DNA from: Bacteroidales bacterium
GTDB lineage: Bacteria; Bacteroidota; Bacteroidia; Bacteroidales; F082
Length of the DNA: 39,583 nucleotides
Direction: 5' to 3'
Assembly (NCBI GenBank): GCA_024681295.1
Contig: JAILBC010000100.1
Location: forward strand, 1-39,583
Below the pieces are notes generated by a model, which was given only the letters and a program-made list of their open reading frames with translations, was not told the DNA's origin and did no database searches. A program made the position numbers and the translations under genes. Positions within the stretch are counted from its first letter, which is position 1. Each line of letters starts with the position of its first letter. Below are positions 1 through 8,149 of this stretch, one piece after another.

Positions 1-42
1 AGCAAAAGTTCGGATGGCTGTTCGGACGGTGGTTTTTTATTA

Positions 43-50
43 TATTTTTG
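43..50 (+). promoter_or_regulatory. Bacteroidetes -7 promoter box
   Basis: TATTTTTG fits the TAnnTTTG consensus and lies 13 bases before the ATG at 63, the usual spacing for a short leader. No clear -33 TTTG is visible upstream. Confidence 0.45.
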
Positions 51-62
51 AACCACTGGGAA

Positions 63-1932
63 ATGAAAAAGTTTTGGTCATTGATATGGATGCTTCTCCT
101 GGTGCCGGGCCTCTCGTGGGCCCAGCACCATGCCGCCGTTAACAGGCTTGATAATTGCATCGACTTGACAGATTTGAACGCTCCATACATCCATTGTACT
201 TACGGTACCTATTGGGATCCATATAGTAATCAAGGGGTTGTACCAGGTCGTCATACGGTAATGACGCAACAGAAATATGATCCGTATACAAACAACCAAC
301 TTTCGGTGATTCCACCCGGTGAAACCTATTCCATTAGATTAGGGGATTCCATTCCTTTTTCACAGGCAGAGAGTATTGCGGTGGATGTCTCCATTGATAC
401 GAATAACTTCGATTTGCTTTTTTTTTTGGTATGCTGCCGTGATGAGAGATATTGGACACACTTTTGATGAACGACCACAATTTAGATTTGATATATTGGA
501 TATCGACAACAACCCTATTGATCCAGATTGTCTCTCTGCAGATTTTATCGCTGGTTCGTCTTTAGGTTGGGAGGTTTTTAGCCATTATCGCTGGAAAGAC
601 TGGACCTGTGTCGGTTTTGATGTGACTCCTTTTCACGGCCAAACAATACGGGTGCGTTTGACCACTTATGATTGTGGGGAGTATCGTTGTTTCACGTACG
701 CCTATTTCCGATTGACTTGTGGGCATAAATGCATTACTGCCAGTGGGTGCGGCTATACCGAATACGAATACTCGGCCCCAAGCGGATTCCATTACGATTG
801 GTTTTGGCGAGACGATCCCAGCCATTCCATCTCGCACGACCAAACCGTGCACGTTTCCCCAGATAGTTCACGGGAACTGGGATGTCATGTCACCTTTGTT
901 GAAAACTCATCTTGCGGGTTCGAGCTCTTTACTTCCACAAAGAGGCGTTTCCCTTTGTCTGGATGCACCATCGCGGAGACTGAATGCCTGAACAAATTCC
1001 ATTGCATCAACGAAAGCCTGGTCTCCAACGACGGCATCCATCCCGACGGAACGGGAAACCCATGTGACGATGTCTTTTGGGATTTTGGTGACGGCCAAAC
1101 CTCTTATGACTTCAGCCCGACACACGCTTATTCTTTTTCCGGTGACTTTACCGTTACGATGATTGCCGGTTTGAATGACTTTGAGTGTACCGACACTTCG
1201 TTTCTCGAGGTTCATATTCCTGAAAATGCCTTGATTGACACCGTCACCTGCGAGCCTTTCATCTGGGCGGGTGAGGCCTACCTGGAAAGCGGGGAATACC
1301 ATCGCTCGTTCACTACCGCCTCGGGATGCGACAGCCTGGTGACCCTCAGGCTCGACGCCAACTATCCTCCTGAGTTTCATCTGCACGGAGACCACTGGCC
1401 CATCGGCGGCACGGAACTAGCATGGACACAGTATACTTACAGCCTCGTTTTAGACAACCCCTTATGTTCGGTCGATTCAATCAAGTGGAGCGTGGACTGC
1501 CCCACCATGTCGGTGCTTCCTGCAGACGACGGTCTGTCATGCGAGTTGAGGATCTTCTCCTTCCTCCCCGCCAACGACTCGGTGCCCCTGCGCGCCGTCG
1601 CCCACAACCGCTGCGGCACGGAGGAGCGGACCCTCTGGATACACACCTCCTATTACGGCATAGACGACCACGCCTTGGCACCGGCCGTCCTCGAAGTGTT
1701 CCCCAACCCCGCCTCGGGGGTGCTGAACATCCGCATGAGAGGCCTGGTGGGCGAGACACGCATGGAGCTGTACGACGGCAGGGGAACGCTTGTGGACAAG
1801 TGGGCGCGGCACAACAAGTCGGACGACGAGACGGTGGCATACGACACCTCCCGCCTTCCCGAGGGCCTTTACCTGCTCCGGGTGTCGTGCGGCAGGAGGT
1901 CGGTGGCGACAAAAATCCTGGTCAGAAGATGA
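63..1932 (+). pseudogene. T9SS-exported surface protein with PKD domain, frameshifted at a T10 run
   Basis: A secreted protein read in two frames. The first frame starts with a clear signal peptide (MKKFWSLIWMLLLVPGLSWA, cleavage near AQ) and runs to a stop at 467. The second frame continues the protein from about 412 to the stop at 1932. The switch falls in a run of ten T at 418-427. With nine T, one continuous 622-residue protein results, reading through as NFDLLFFWYAAVMRD. Around residues 330-380 a PKD-like domain is visible (WDFGDGQ, THAY, GDFTVTM). It is followed by a Cys-containing module (CEPFIWAG to SGCDSLV) common in Bacteroidetes surface proteins. The last ~80 residues are a type A T9SS sorting domain (VFPNPASGVLNIR, LPEGLYLLRV). 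The break may be real inactivation, slippage-based phase variation or a sequencing error. The ligand or substrate is unknown. The start at 63 was chosen because the signal peptide begins there. Confidence 0.75.
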
Positions 1933-2555
1933 AGAGGAGTCAAGGAATATTGTCCGTTGTCGTTTTGCTTTCTTTGTTTCTTTCTTCCTGTTTGAAAGAG
2001 GCCGACGAGACCATTCTGGTCAATGACCCGCAGAAGATCCCCTTCATCACGGATCCCCGATGGCCCAGTGAGCTGCTCGAGCTGTTCGGCGAGGAGAACG
2101 TCCATTTCGGCGACGTTCCTCCCCGGCTCGAATGCGGCTTCGTGTCCAACCACCAGTACGTGGCCACCAACCTTCCCCCGGGGCAGTCGCCTGAGATCGG
2201 CAGCGTCACTCCCGTGGCCCATTACCACAGGTTCTGCAACCAGTATCTCCAGATTTGCGAGTACCATGGCATGAACTCGGCTGAGAACGTCCTTCATGTG
2301 GTTGATACCGCATACATCACGGGGCACGACGACAAGTTCACGGTATACTTCCTTGAGACCTGGTCGACAAGCGGCACGCCCACGCTTGCTGTCGTCATGT
2401 CGGGCGAACTCGCCGACGGGGGTGTCGCCGGTTTCCGCTACGGGTACCAGATTGTTAGTTATGCCGACGAGGACATCCCGCCCAACGTCTATCCCGTCAA
2501 CAGCGTCTTCATATTCCAGGACCCCGACCACCTGTCGGAATACACCCAATGGTAA
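1929..2555 (+). CDS. predicted lipoprotein, function unknown
   Basis: This 208-residue protein starts with a signal peptide and the lipobox LSSC (Cys21), so it should be a lipid-anchored envelope protein. Its ATG overlaps the TGA of the T9SS cargo gene (ATGA at 1929-1932), which suggests translational coupling. The frame stays open upstream to 1422, but that stretch lies inside the cargo gene in another frame and is not coding. The mature part holds several aromatic-rich segments and three Cys but no domain I recognise. The next gene, an outer-membrane barrel protein, starts 21 bases after the stop, so the three genes probably form one surface unit. Confidence 0.75.
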   Translation: MKRSQGILSVVVLLSLFLSSCLKEADETILVNDPQKIPFITDPRWPSELLELFGEENVHFGDVPPRLECGFVSNHQYVATNLPPGQSPEIGSVTPVAHYHRFCNQYLQICEYHGMNSAENVLHVVDTAYITGHDDKFTVYFLETWSTSGTPTLAVVMSGELADGGVAGFRYGYQIVSYADEDIPPNVYPVNSVFIFQDPDHLSEYTQW

Positions 2556-2576
2556 CACTCCCCAACAGCCTCCGTC

Positions 2577-3443
2577 ATGAAACACGGCGTACGATTCATA
2601 CTGGTCATGGTGCTATGCTCCCTTGTGTTTTCCCCATTGAGGGCGCAGCGGCATCGCACCCAATTGAGGAGTGTCGACCGGATTGCTTACCGCACTTCGA
2701 GGGTTTCTTTTGGGGTCAAGGGCGGCTTGAACCATTCCTTCCTCCATTACACCGAACTGCACGGCCAGCAACAGAAGCCCGGCCTTTCGGGCGACCTCTC
2801 CGTGTTCATGGAATGGCGCCTTGTTGACAGGCTTTCCGTGGGCGTTGGTTTTTCATTTGCTTGCCGGAACGCGCAATTGGAGTTCAACACCCCCTACCTG
2901 ACCGGTTACTCAACCACCGCCATCACGAATATCGCCTATCGGCAGTACGTGCGTGGTTTGGAGTGGGACTTGCCTTTTACATGGTATTTCGGGAAGCCCA
3001 AGCCCTGGCTTGACACCCATTGCCGCTTTTACGCCTTTGCCGGGCCGTCGCTGTTCCTTGCCTTGGACGGGTCGATGACATGGAAAAGGACACATCTCGT
3101 TGACAACCAGATTGTTGACGAGTATAATGTACCTGTTTCCTCCAGTTCTTCCTATCCTTTCGACTATGGGGTGAGGATGGGGGTTGGGATGGCCTTCAGG
3201 CAGAAGACACGCCATAGCCATTATGTGTTAAAGGGCGACCTCTCGTTCTATTATGGGATTCCCGACACCTTCTCCGATGCCGAGAAAAGGCTCGCAGTCT
3301 CCCATTTTTATGGCTTGGGCAATGTGCAGCACGAAGCCCTTGGCTCCCGTCATTTCAGGCAGGTCACGTTCTCTCTTTCGTTTTCCTTGCCCTTAAGGAA
3401 AAGGCCGCACGGAGCTTGCCACATCAACAGCGGTGGGATTTAA
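2577..3443 (+). CDS. predicted outer-membrane beta-barrel protein
   Basis: A 288-residue protein with a signal peptide ending near SPLRAQ. Alternating hydrophobic/aromatic strands follow ([47 protein letters not shown]). The pattern SFGVKGG near the N-terminus and paired strands with Gly/Tyr turns resemble the small PorT-like / OmpA-like barrels of Bacteroidetes. The final strand [11 protein letters not shown] is followed by a short basic tail. It lies 21 bases downstream of the lipoprotein gene in the same direction. The barrel assignment rests on sequence pattern only. Its function is unknown. Confidence 0.7.
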   Translation: MKHGVRFILVMVLCSLVFSPLRAQRHRTQLRSVDRIAYRTSRVSFGVKGGLNHSFLHYTELHGQQQKPGLSGDLSVFMEWRLVDRLSVGVGFSFACRNAQLEFNTPYLTGYSTTAITNIAYRQYVRGLEWDLPFTWYFGKPKPWLDTHCRFYAFAGPSLFLALDGSMTWKRTHLVDNQIVDEYNVPVSSSSSYPFDYGVRMGVGMAFRQKTRHSHYVLKGDLSFYYGIPDTFSDAEKRLAVSHFYGLGNVQHEALGSRHFRQVTFSLSFSLPLRKRPHGACHINSGGI

Positions 3444-3468
3444 AAACTTTTTTAAAACGTTGACCGCT

Positions 3469-3807
3469 ATGGAAAAACATATTATCTTTGCTGGTGAAAA
3501 CCCAGACGACATGAACTATCCCATTGGTATTCAGACCTTTTCGGAGATGACAAAAAACGAATACGTCTACGTCGACAAGACGGATCTCGTTTGGAAACTC
3601 GCCCACAGCAGCAAGTACATCTTCCTCAGCCGCCCCCGGAGGTTCGGCAAGAGCCTGCTCTGCTCCGCCCAGGAGGCCCTTGAGCAGATCGACACGAAGA
3701 ACTACGCCATACCCTATCAGGGGACAGGCCTTCCTGTAGTAAAAATCGGCATCGCCTTCTCGAAAGAAACTAGAACTGTAAGCTATTGGAAAATCTTTGC
3801 TTCATGA
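3469..3807 (+). pseudogene. remnant of AAA-ATPase-like / PD-(D/E)XK nuclease-like protein with large in-frame internal deletion
   Basis: The first ~64 residues match the start of the AAA_ATPase-like family common in gut Bacteroidales: [22 protein letters not shown], then the P-loop region [10 protein letters not shown] at residues 55-64. From about residue 68 the sequence changes abruptly to what I recognise as the extreme C-terminus of the same family, in its PD-(D/E)XK-like part: [36 protein letters not shown]. Full-length members have roughly 500 residues, and here only 112 remain. About 400 residues in the middle, including Walker B and the nuclease core, are therefore missing, yet the reading frame is kept. 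The start at 3469 (MEKHII) is preferred over an in-frame ATG at 3433, which overlaps the upstream gene. The TGA overlaps the ATG of the next lipoprotein gene. It is probably non-functional. Confidence 0.75.
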
Positions 3808-4823
3808 AACTCCGAAAAATAATATGGTTATTATTTGCATTAGCCGTGCTAATCGCCAATGTATCCTGCTCCACCGACGTGGATCTGTTTGCCGACTACA
3901 AGGATATTCCTGTGATTTACGGGTTGCTCGACTATAACGCCGACACCAACTTTGTGAGAATCACCCATGCCATGGGCTTCCAAGAGGATCTCGCAGCCGC
4001 GGCACAAGACCCCAGCCTAAACAACTATCCCGGGAAACTCGACGTTCGCATCACGGAGTTCCGCAACGGAGATTCCGTCCGCCAGTTCGTCCTCGACACC
4101 ATCACCATCCACAACAAGCAGGAAGGCACTTTCTATGCTCCTGCACAAAAAATGTATTTCACCACAGAGCGTCTTCACAAAAACACTGCAGGGGCAGAGT
4201 ATTCCTATCGCCTCACCGTGGTTCTGCCCAATCAAACAGTGGTCGCCGAAGAAAACATCGCAGGTAACGACGACAACCCTTTTAGGACAACCGTAGTCGA
4301 CTTCTCGGGCGGAACCAAAAACATCATGTTCTATCCCGTCAAAAATGCCGGCATTTATGAGGTCCGGTTGGAATTCATTTTTCTGGAGCAGCGGACTCCC
4401 GATGCCGCGCTGGTACGGCGCACTTTCGAATGGCCCGTTGGTACTTTTTTTGGTGTTGACCTCGCCCAGCATCCCGTTGACGGAGCCTATGTCGTCCGTT
4501 ACAAGGCCTATGACTTTGACTATGCTTTTGATGAGTTTTTCGGCAACGACACCGCAGTGCCAGGTTTGACCCGTTACCTCTCCGACTATCCCTTCAGAGT
4601 GATCTTGACCGCTGGTGGCGAGAACTTCACCCAATACATGTTGCAAAACGAGGCGCAACACAGTTCGTTCGATCCCGAAAGCTTCCACTCCATCATTGAG
4701 GGAGCCTGTGGCGTGTTCTCATCGAAAGTCACGAAAACCGGGAAGTTGCGACCAGGCGGCACCACCCTACCCGACCTGCTCAGCACCAACTATGGATTCA
4801 AATATGTCGGCGGCGACTTTTAA
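3804..4823 (+). CDS. predicted lipoprotein, function unknown
   Basis: A 339-residue envelope protein. [20 protein letters not shown] is followed by SC with the lipid-anchored Cys at 22, so it is a likely lipoprotein. The mature N-terminus ([17 protein letters not shown]) and overall length resemble DUF4249-like Bacteroidetes lipoproteins, whose role is unknown. That family assignment is from memory and weak. The start at 3804 places the signal peptide at the N-terminus. An ATG at 3786 would add six residues inside the upstream remnant. The gene ends in a 4-base convergent overlap with hpt (4820-4823). Confidence 0.75.
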   Translation: MKLRKIIWLLFALAVLIANVSCSTDVDLFADYKDIPVIYGLLDYNADTNFVRITHAMGFQEDLAAAAQDPSLNNYPGKLDVRITEFRNGDSVRQFVLDTITIHNKQEGTFYAPAQKMYFTTERLHKNTAGAEYSYRLTVVLPNQTVVAEENIAGNDDNPFRTTVVDFSGGTKNIMFYPVKNAGIYEVRLEFIFLEQRTPDAALVRRTFEWPVGTFFGVDLAQHPVDGAYVVRYKAYDFDYAFDEFFGNDTAVPGLTRYLSDYPFRVILTAGGENFTQYMLQNEAQHSSFDPESFHSIIEGACGVFSSKVTKTGKLRPGGTTLPDLLSTNYGFKYVGGDF

Positions 4824-5353
4824 ATCACCTTATAGATATCGGGGAGGTTGCGGCCTTGCTGGTCGTAGTCGAGGCCATAGCCCACGATGAACTCATTGGC
4901 GATGTCCATGGCCTTATAATCAATAGGATAGTCGTATTGGAATGAGTCCGGCTTGAAGAACAAGGTGGCGATGCGGACATCGGCAGCATTGAGATGACGC
5001 AGTTTCTCGATGGTGTACTTCATGGTATGACCCGTATCGACGATGTCTTCCACAATGACCACGTGGCGGCCTTCGAGGGAGTGGTCGAGGCCGATAAGCT
5101 CGCGTACCACGTTGGTAGTAGCAGTGCCTGAGTAAGAACTGAGTTTCACAAAAGAGATCTCGCAGGGGATGGTGAGGCGCTTGAAGAGTTCCGAGGCGAA
5201 CATAAAAGCGCCGTTCAACACCACCAAGAAGAGCGGGTTTTTGTCGACCATGTCTTTATTAAGCTGGGCGGCGACGGTTTGGATAGCGGTTTCGATCTTC
5301 TCCTGCGGGATGTAGAGGGAGAATTCCTTGTCGAGGACTTTTACGGTTTTCAT
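4820..5353 (-). CDS. hpt: hypoxanthine phosphoribosyltransferase
   Basis: Purine salvage enzyme that transfers the phosphoribosyl group of PRPP to hypoxanthine (and often guanine) to give IMP (GMP) in the cytoplasm. The 177-residue length is normal for the family. The PRPP-binding loop VVIVEDIVDTGHTM is intact. Other conserved parts are LVVLNGAFMFASEL near the N-terminus, the flexible loop region VKLSSYSGT, and the C-terminal YGLDYDQQGRNLPDI. It is divergent from purE with a -7 box at 5373-5380, so salvage and de novo purine genes sit back to back. Confidence 0.95.
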   Translation of the reverse strand: MKTVKVLDKEFSLYIPQEKIETAIQTVAAQLNKDMVDKNPLFLVVLNGAFMFASELFKRLTIPCEISFVKLSSYSGTATTNVVRELIGLDHSLEGRHVVIVEDIVDTGHTMKYTIEKLRHLNAADVRIATLFFKPDSFQYDYPIDYKAMDIANEFIVGYGLDYDQQGRNLPDIYKVI

Positions 5354-5372
5354 GTTATTAAAATTGGAATCA

Positions 5373-5380
5373 CAAAAATA
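5373..5380 (-). promoter_or_regulatory. Bacteroidetes -7 promoter box for hpt
   Basis: On the minus strand this reads TATTTTTG, 19 bases before the hpt start codon. It fits TAnnTTTG. Confidence 0.5.
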
Positions 5381-5414
5381 CGAAAAACATTGATTGTTGA
5401 AACGGAAAATAAAC

Positions 5415-5422
5415 TATTTTTG
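5415..5422 (+). promoter_or_regulatory. Bacteroidetes -7 promoter box for purE
   Basis: TATTTTTG fits TAnnTTTG. It lies 51 bases before the purE ATG, so the transcript would start near 5429 and its leader would contain the hairpin repeat at 5423-5453. Confidence 0.5.
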
Positions 5423-5453
5423 CTACCGATATGGCACCCCGATGGGGTGCGGA
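5423..5453. repeat. hairpin-forming 31-base repeat, copy 1
   Basis: Contains a perfect 7-bp inverted repeat, GCACCCC-GAT-GGGGTGC. It is 30/31 identical to the copy at 5985-6015. The two copies flank purE in direct orientation. This looks like a small dispersed palindromic (REP-like) element. Confidence 0.7.
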
Positions 5454-5473
5454 TACCACAAGAAAATATTCAG

Positions 5474-5980
5474 ATGAATCCAATAGTTAGCATCATCATG
5501 GGAAGCACCTCCGACCTTCCCGTTTTAGAGAAAGCCGCACAGTTTTTCGACGAGATGGAGATCCCGTTCGAGATGAACGCCTTGAGCGCGCACCGTACGC
5601 CACAGGAAGTGGAACAGTTTGCCCGTGAGGCCAAAGGCCGCGGGGTGAAGGTCATCATCGCCGCTGCTGGCATGGCTGCCGCCTTGCCCGGTGTGATTGC
5701 CGCCAACACCACCCTGCCTGTCATCGGCGTACCCGTGAAGGGCATGTTAGACGGGCTTGACGCCATGCTGTCCATCATCCAGATGCCTCCTGGCATTCCT
5801 GTGGCCACCGTTGGTGTCAATGGAGGTTTGAATGCCGCCATCCTTGCTGCCGAGATGTTGGCGTTAAGCGATGAAGGCATCGCCAAGAAAGTAGCAGATT
5901 ACAAGGAGAATCTGAAGAATAAGATTAAGAAGGCCAATGAGGAATTGGGGGGAATTCAATACAAATTCAAAACCAATTAA
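5474..5980 (+). CDS. purE: N5-carboxyaminoimidazole ribonucleotide mutase (class I PurE)
   Basis: Cytoplasmic enzyme of de novo purine synthesis that converts N5-CAIR to CAIR. The 168 residues are the full length for a bacterial PurE. Diagnostic segments are IIMGSTSDLPV at the N-terminus (substrate phosphate binding), SAHRTP around residue 41, and the Gly/Ala-rich core IIAAAGMAAALPG with GVPV. The start at 5474 gives the normal MNPIVSIIMGS N-terminus. The frame is open further upstream but crosses the hpt promoter region. No purK is adjacent. The gene is bracketed by two copies of a hairpin repeat. Confidence 0.95.
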   Translation: MNPIVSIIMGSTSDLPVLEKAAQFFDEMEIPFEMNALSAHRTPQEVEQFAREAKGRGVKVIIAAAGMAAALPGVIAANTTLPVIGVPVKGMLDGLDAMLSIIQMPPGIPVATVGVNGGLNAAILAAEMLALSDEGIAKKVADYKENLKNKIKKANEELGGIQYKFKTN

Positions 5981-5984
5981 TCTC

Positions 5985-6015
5985 CTACCGACATGGCACC
6001 CCGATGGGGTGCGGA
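5985..6015. repeat. hairpin-forming 31-base repeat, copy 2
   Basis: Second copy of the element at 5423-5453, with one substitution. It sits between the convergent ends of purE and the M16 peptidase gene, 4 bases after the purE stop. The hairpin could stop transcription, though no T-tract follows. Confidence 0.7.
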
Positions 6016-6016
6016 G

Positions 6017-7255
6017 CTATTTGGATCCTCTGAACACCAAGGTGGTCAGCCGATTGCGGTCAAAGACCTCGTTGGCTTGAGCCATCAGGTCATCGGCGGT
6101 GATGACGTCGATGGTATGGATGATCTCGGGGATGGACTCGATGGGCTCGTTCATCAACATGGAGCGGGTGATGGCCAGCAGTTCGCTCATGCCCGACTCC
6201 CGACCGAGAGCCAATTGACCGATGAGCTGCTGTTTGGCGTGATGTAACTGCATGGTGCCCAGTCTTTGCGTACAGAGTTTGTTCAACTCCTTGTAAACCA
6301 GGCTAATCGCCTTATCCAACGAATCGGGATCAACCCCCATGTATACACTGAACAGGCCCACGTCGGAATAAGCATTGTATTGCGACTCGATGGTATAGGC
6401 AAAGCCGTATTTCTCACGAATATTCAGGCTGAGGCGGGAGTTCATGGCCGGTCCGCCGAGGATGTTGTTGAGCAGCACCATGGTTCGCTTGCGTGGATGA
6501 CTGAACTCAGGGGCCAGGCTACCGATCATGCAATGACTTAAGTGATTGCGGCGTTCCATCTCCACCGAACCAGGCTGGTAGGATTTGAAAGGCTTGCGGC
6601 GATTGGGAACGAGGTGCGCGGGACGCTGTCCGAAGAAACGCATGGCCATCTTCTGGAAATCCTCGAAACTGATGTCACCAATGGTGGCCAAGACCATGGC
6701 ATCAGTACTGTAGTTCGAGGCCATGAAATCCAGTATATCCTCTCGTTTGAAACCTTTTACCAATTCGATGGTACCCAATATATTACGTCCCAAGGGATGG
6801 TCTTTGAACATCACTTCCTCGAACACATCGTAAATTTCCTCTGAAGGCATGTCGAGGTAGGAGTTGATCTCGTCAAGCACCACCTCTTTTTCTTTTTCCA
6901 GCTCATTCTCTGGAAAAGTAGCCTGGAAGGCGATATCGGACAGCAGGTCCAAGGCCCGCTGGTAATACGTATTAAGGAAAGACGCTTGGAGGCAGGTCTC
7001 CTCTTTAGTGGTGAAGGCGTTGAGGTCGCCGCCCACATTATCGAGGCAGCTCAAGATATGGTAAGGCTTGCGGGATTGGGTTCCCTTGAAGATGGTATGT
7101 TCGATAAAATGGGCCATGCCGTTTTGCGACTCCAGTTCGTCACGCGAGCCGGTGCCGACTACGAGCACGAGATGGGCTATTTCCCCTTTCTTGCGACGGT
7201 GAAGGATACGGATGCCGTTGGGCAGGGTAGCTATGTTGTATTGTTCGGTTTCCAT
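6017..7255 (-). CDS. M16 family zinc metallopeptidase (processing-peptidase-like)
   Basis: A 412-residue peptidase of the pitrilysin / mitochondrial-processing-peptidase family. The inverted zinc motif HFIEH is at residues 49-53. The third ligand, Glu129, lies 75 residues later in VVLDEINSYLDMP, exactly the family spacing. The C-terminal M16 domain has the typical R/Y region (NIREKYGFAYTIES). No signal peptide is seen, so it may be cytoplasmic. Bacteroidetes members usually have this single ~410-residue form. The start was set at METEQYN (7255). The open frame beyond it runs antisense through the neighbouring outer-membrane protein gene. The substrate is unknown. Confidence 0.9.
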   Translation of the reverse strand: METEQYNIATLPNGIRILHRRKKGEIAHLVLVVGTGSRDELESQNGMAHFIEHTIFKGTQSRKPYHILSCLDNVGGDLNAFTTKEETCLQASFLNTYYQRALDLLSDIAFQATFPENELEKEKEVVLDEINSYLDMPSEEIYDVFEEVMFKDHPLGRNILGTIELVKGFKREDILDFMASNYSTDAMVLATIGDISFEDFQKMAMRFFGQRPAHLVPNRRKPFKSYQPGSVEMERRNHLSHCMIGSLAPEFSHPRKRTMVLLNNILGGPAMNSRLSLNIREKYGFAYTIESQYNAYSDVGLFSVYMGVDPDSLDKAISLVYKELNKLCTQRLGTMQLHHAKQQLIGQLALGRESGMSELLAITRSMLMNEPIESIPEIIHTIDVITADDLMAQANEVFDRNRLTTLVFRGSK

Positions 7256-7276
7256 GATGCGAAATAAAAAACGCCG

Positions 7277-7284
7277 CAAAGGTA
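7277..7284 (-). promoter_or_regulatory. Bacteroidetes -7 promoter box for the M16 peptidase gene
   Basis: On the minus strand this reads TACCTTTG, which fits TAnnTTTG, 21 bases before the start codon. Confidence 0.5.
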
Positions 7285-7305
7285 ATAAGTTATTACGAAA
7301 ATCGT

Positions 7306-7313
7306 TAAATTTG
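7306..7313 (+). promoter_or_regulatory. Bacteroidetes -7 promoter box
   Basis: TAAATTTG lies 11 bases before the ATG at 7325, so the leader would be only a few bases long. It is divergent from the M16 promoter at 7277-7284. Confidence 0.5.
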
Positions 7314-7324
7314 CGGTTTACAAA

Positions 7325-8146
7325 ATGAAGTCCATGAGAAAAACGATCCTTACCCTCCTCTGTGTATTGGCGACGGTGGTTTCTACCGTAGCCCAGACCC
7401 CACGCAACATCAGCAAAGAGGCCATTCCCGTCACCATGTTTCAGGTGACCTACGCTGCCCTGTTTCCCGGGATGGACACCAAGACCGACTATGGATTTAC
7501 CAACAATGTCGGCGGCAGTGTCATCTACAAGACCGAGAAAAACTGGTTGTTTACTGCCAACGGCAATTTGGTGTTTGGCAATCAAATCAAGGGGTCGCGC
7601 ATTGACCTTTTGGGAGAGAGCATCACCACCGAGTATGGTGAGGTCATCGGCGGCGGTGGACTTCCTTCTTCCCTGGCCTTCTTCCAACGTGGATTCCACT
7701 TTCAGGCCGAGGTTGGCAAACTGTTCGACCTTGCACCCAACCCCAACAGTGGTATCTTTGTCCAAGCTGGTTTGGGTTATCTGCGCAATCGCATCAGGAT
7801 CGACTATATGATCGAGGAGCAGAACACGCCCTATCAACTCATTGACGATTATCAGTACGGCTACGACCGGATGCGTGGTGGGATAGCTTTTCACGGCGAG
7901 GTTGGCTACATGCTTTTGAGCAACGCCAGGGTCTACAACCTTTCTGTCTCATTGGAGATGACCTACGCCCGCACCAAACCGCTCCGCGACTACGACTTCC
8001 GTGTGTTTTACGATGAGAACGGCGAACCGCACATTATGGGCTACAACGACAAAAACAAGCGGTTCAACGACTTGTACTACGGCATCCGAGTCAGTTGGAT
8101 GATTCCCACCTACCAACGGCAACCCGACGCCTATTACTATTACTAA
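7325..8146 (+). CDS. predicted outer-membrane protein, function unknown
   Basis: A 273-residue exported protein. The signal peptide MKSMRKTILTLLCVLATVVS ends near TVAQ. The mature chain has alternating strands with aromatic girdle residues (GGSVIYKTEKNWLFTANGNLVFG, GIFVQAGLGYLRNRIRIDY, LYYGIRVSWMIPTY), which suggests a small beta-barrel. It lies 3 bases upstream of waaA and is almost certainly co-transcribed with it, which links it to envelope biogenesis. An alternative start is the ATG at 7334. I do not recognise a named family. Confidence 0.75.
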   Translation: MKSMRKTILTLLCVLATVVSTVAQTPRNISKEAIPVTMFQVTYAALFPGMDTKTDYGFTNNVGGSVIYKTEKNWLFTANGNLVFGNQIKGSRIDLLGESITTEYGEVIGGGGLPSSLAFFQRGFHFQAEVGKLFDLAPNPNSGIFVQAGLGYLRNRIRIDYMIEEQNTPYQLIDDYQYGYDRMRGGIAFHGEVGYMLLSNARVYNLSVSLEMTYARTKPLRDYDFRVFYDENGEPHIMGYNDKNKRFNDLYYGIRVSWMIPTYQRQPDAYYYY

Positions 8147-8149
8147 GCC

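Noticed and set aside
907..1395. Minus-strand 162-codon frame opposite the cargo gene
   Set aside because: The plus strand here encodes the PKD domain with clear motifs, and the minus translation has none.
1422..1928. Upstream extension of the lipoprotein frame
   Set aside because: It overlaps the cargo gene, which shows the T9SS sorting domain there. The extension is Arg/Pro-rich, typical of an out-of-frame GC-rich shadow.
7256..7894. N-terminal extension of the M16 peptidase frame by 213 codons
   Set aside because: It runs antisense to the outer-membrane protein gene, which has a signal peptide and a barrel pattern. The peptidase N-terminus METEQYN fits the family.
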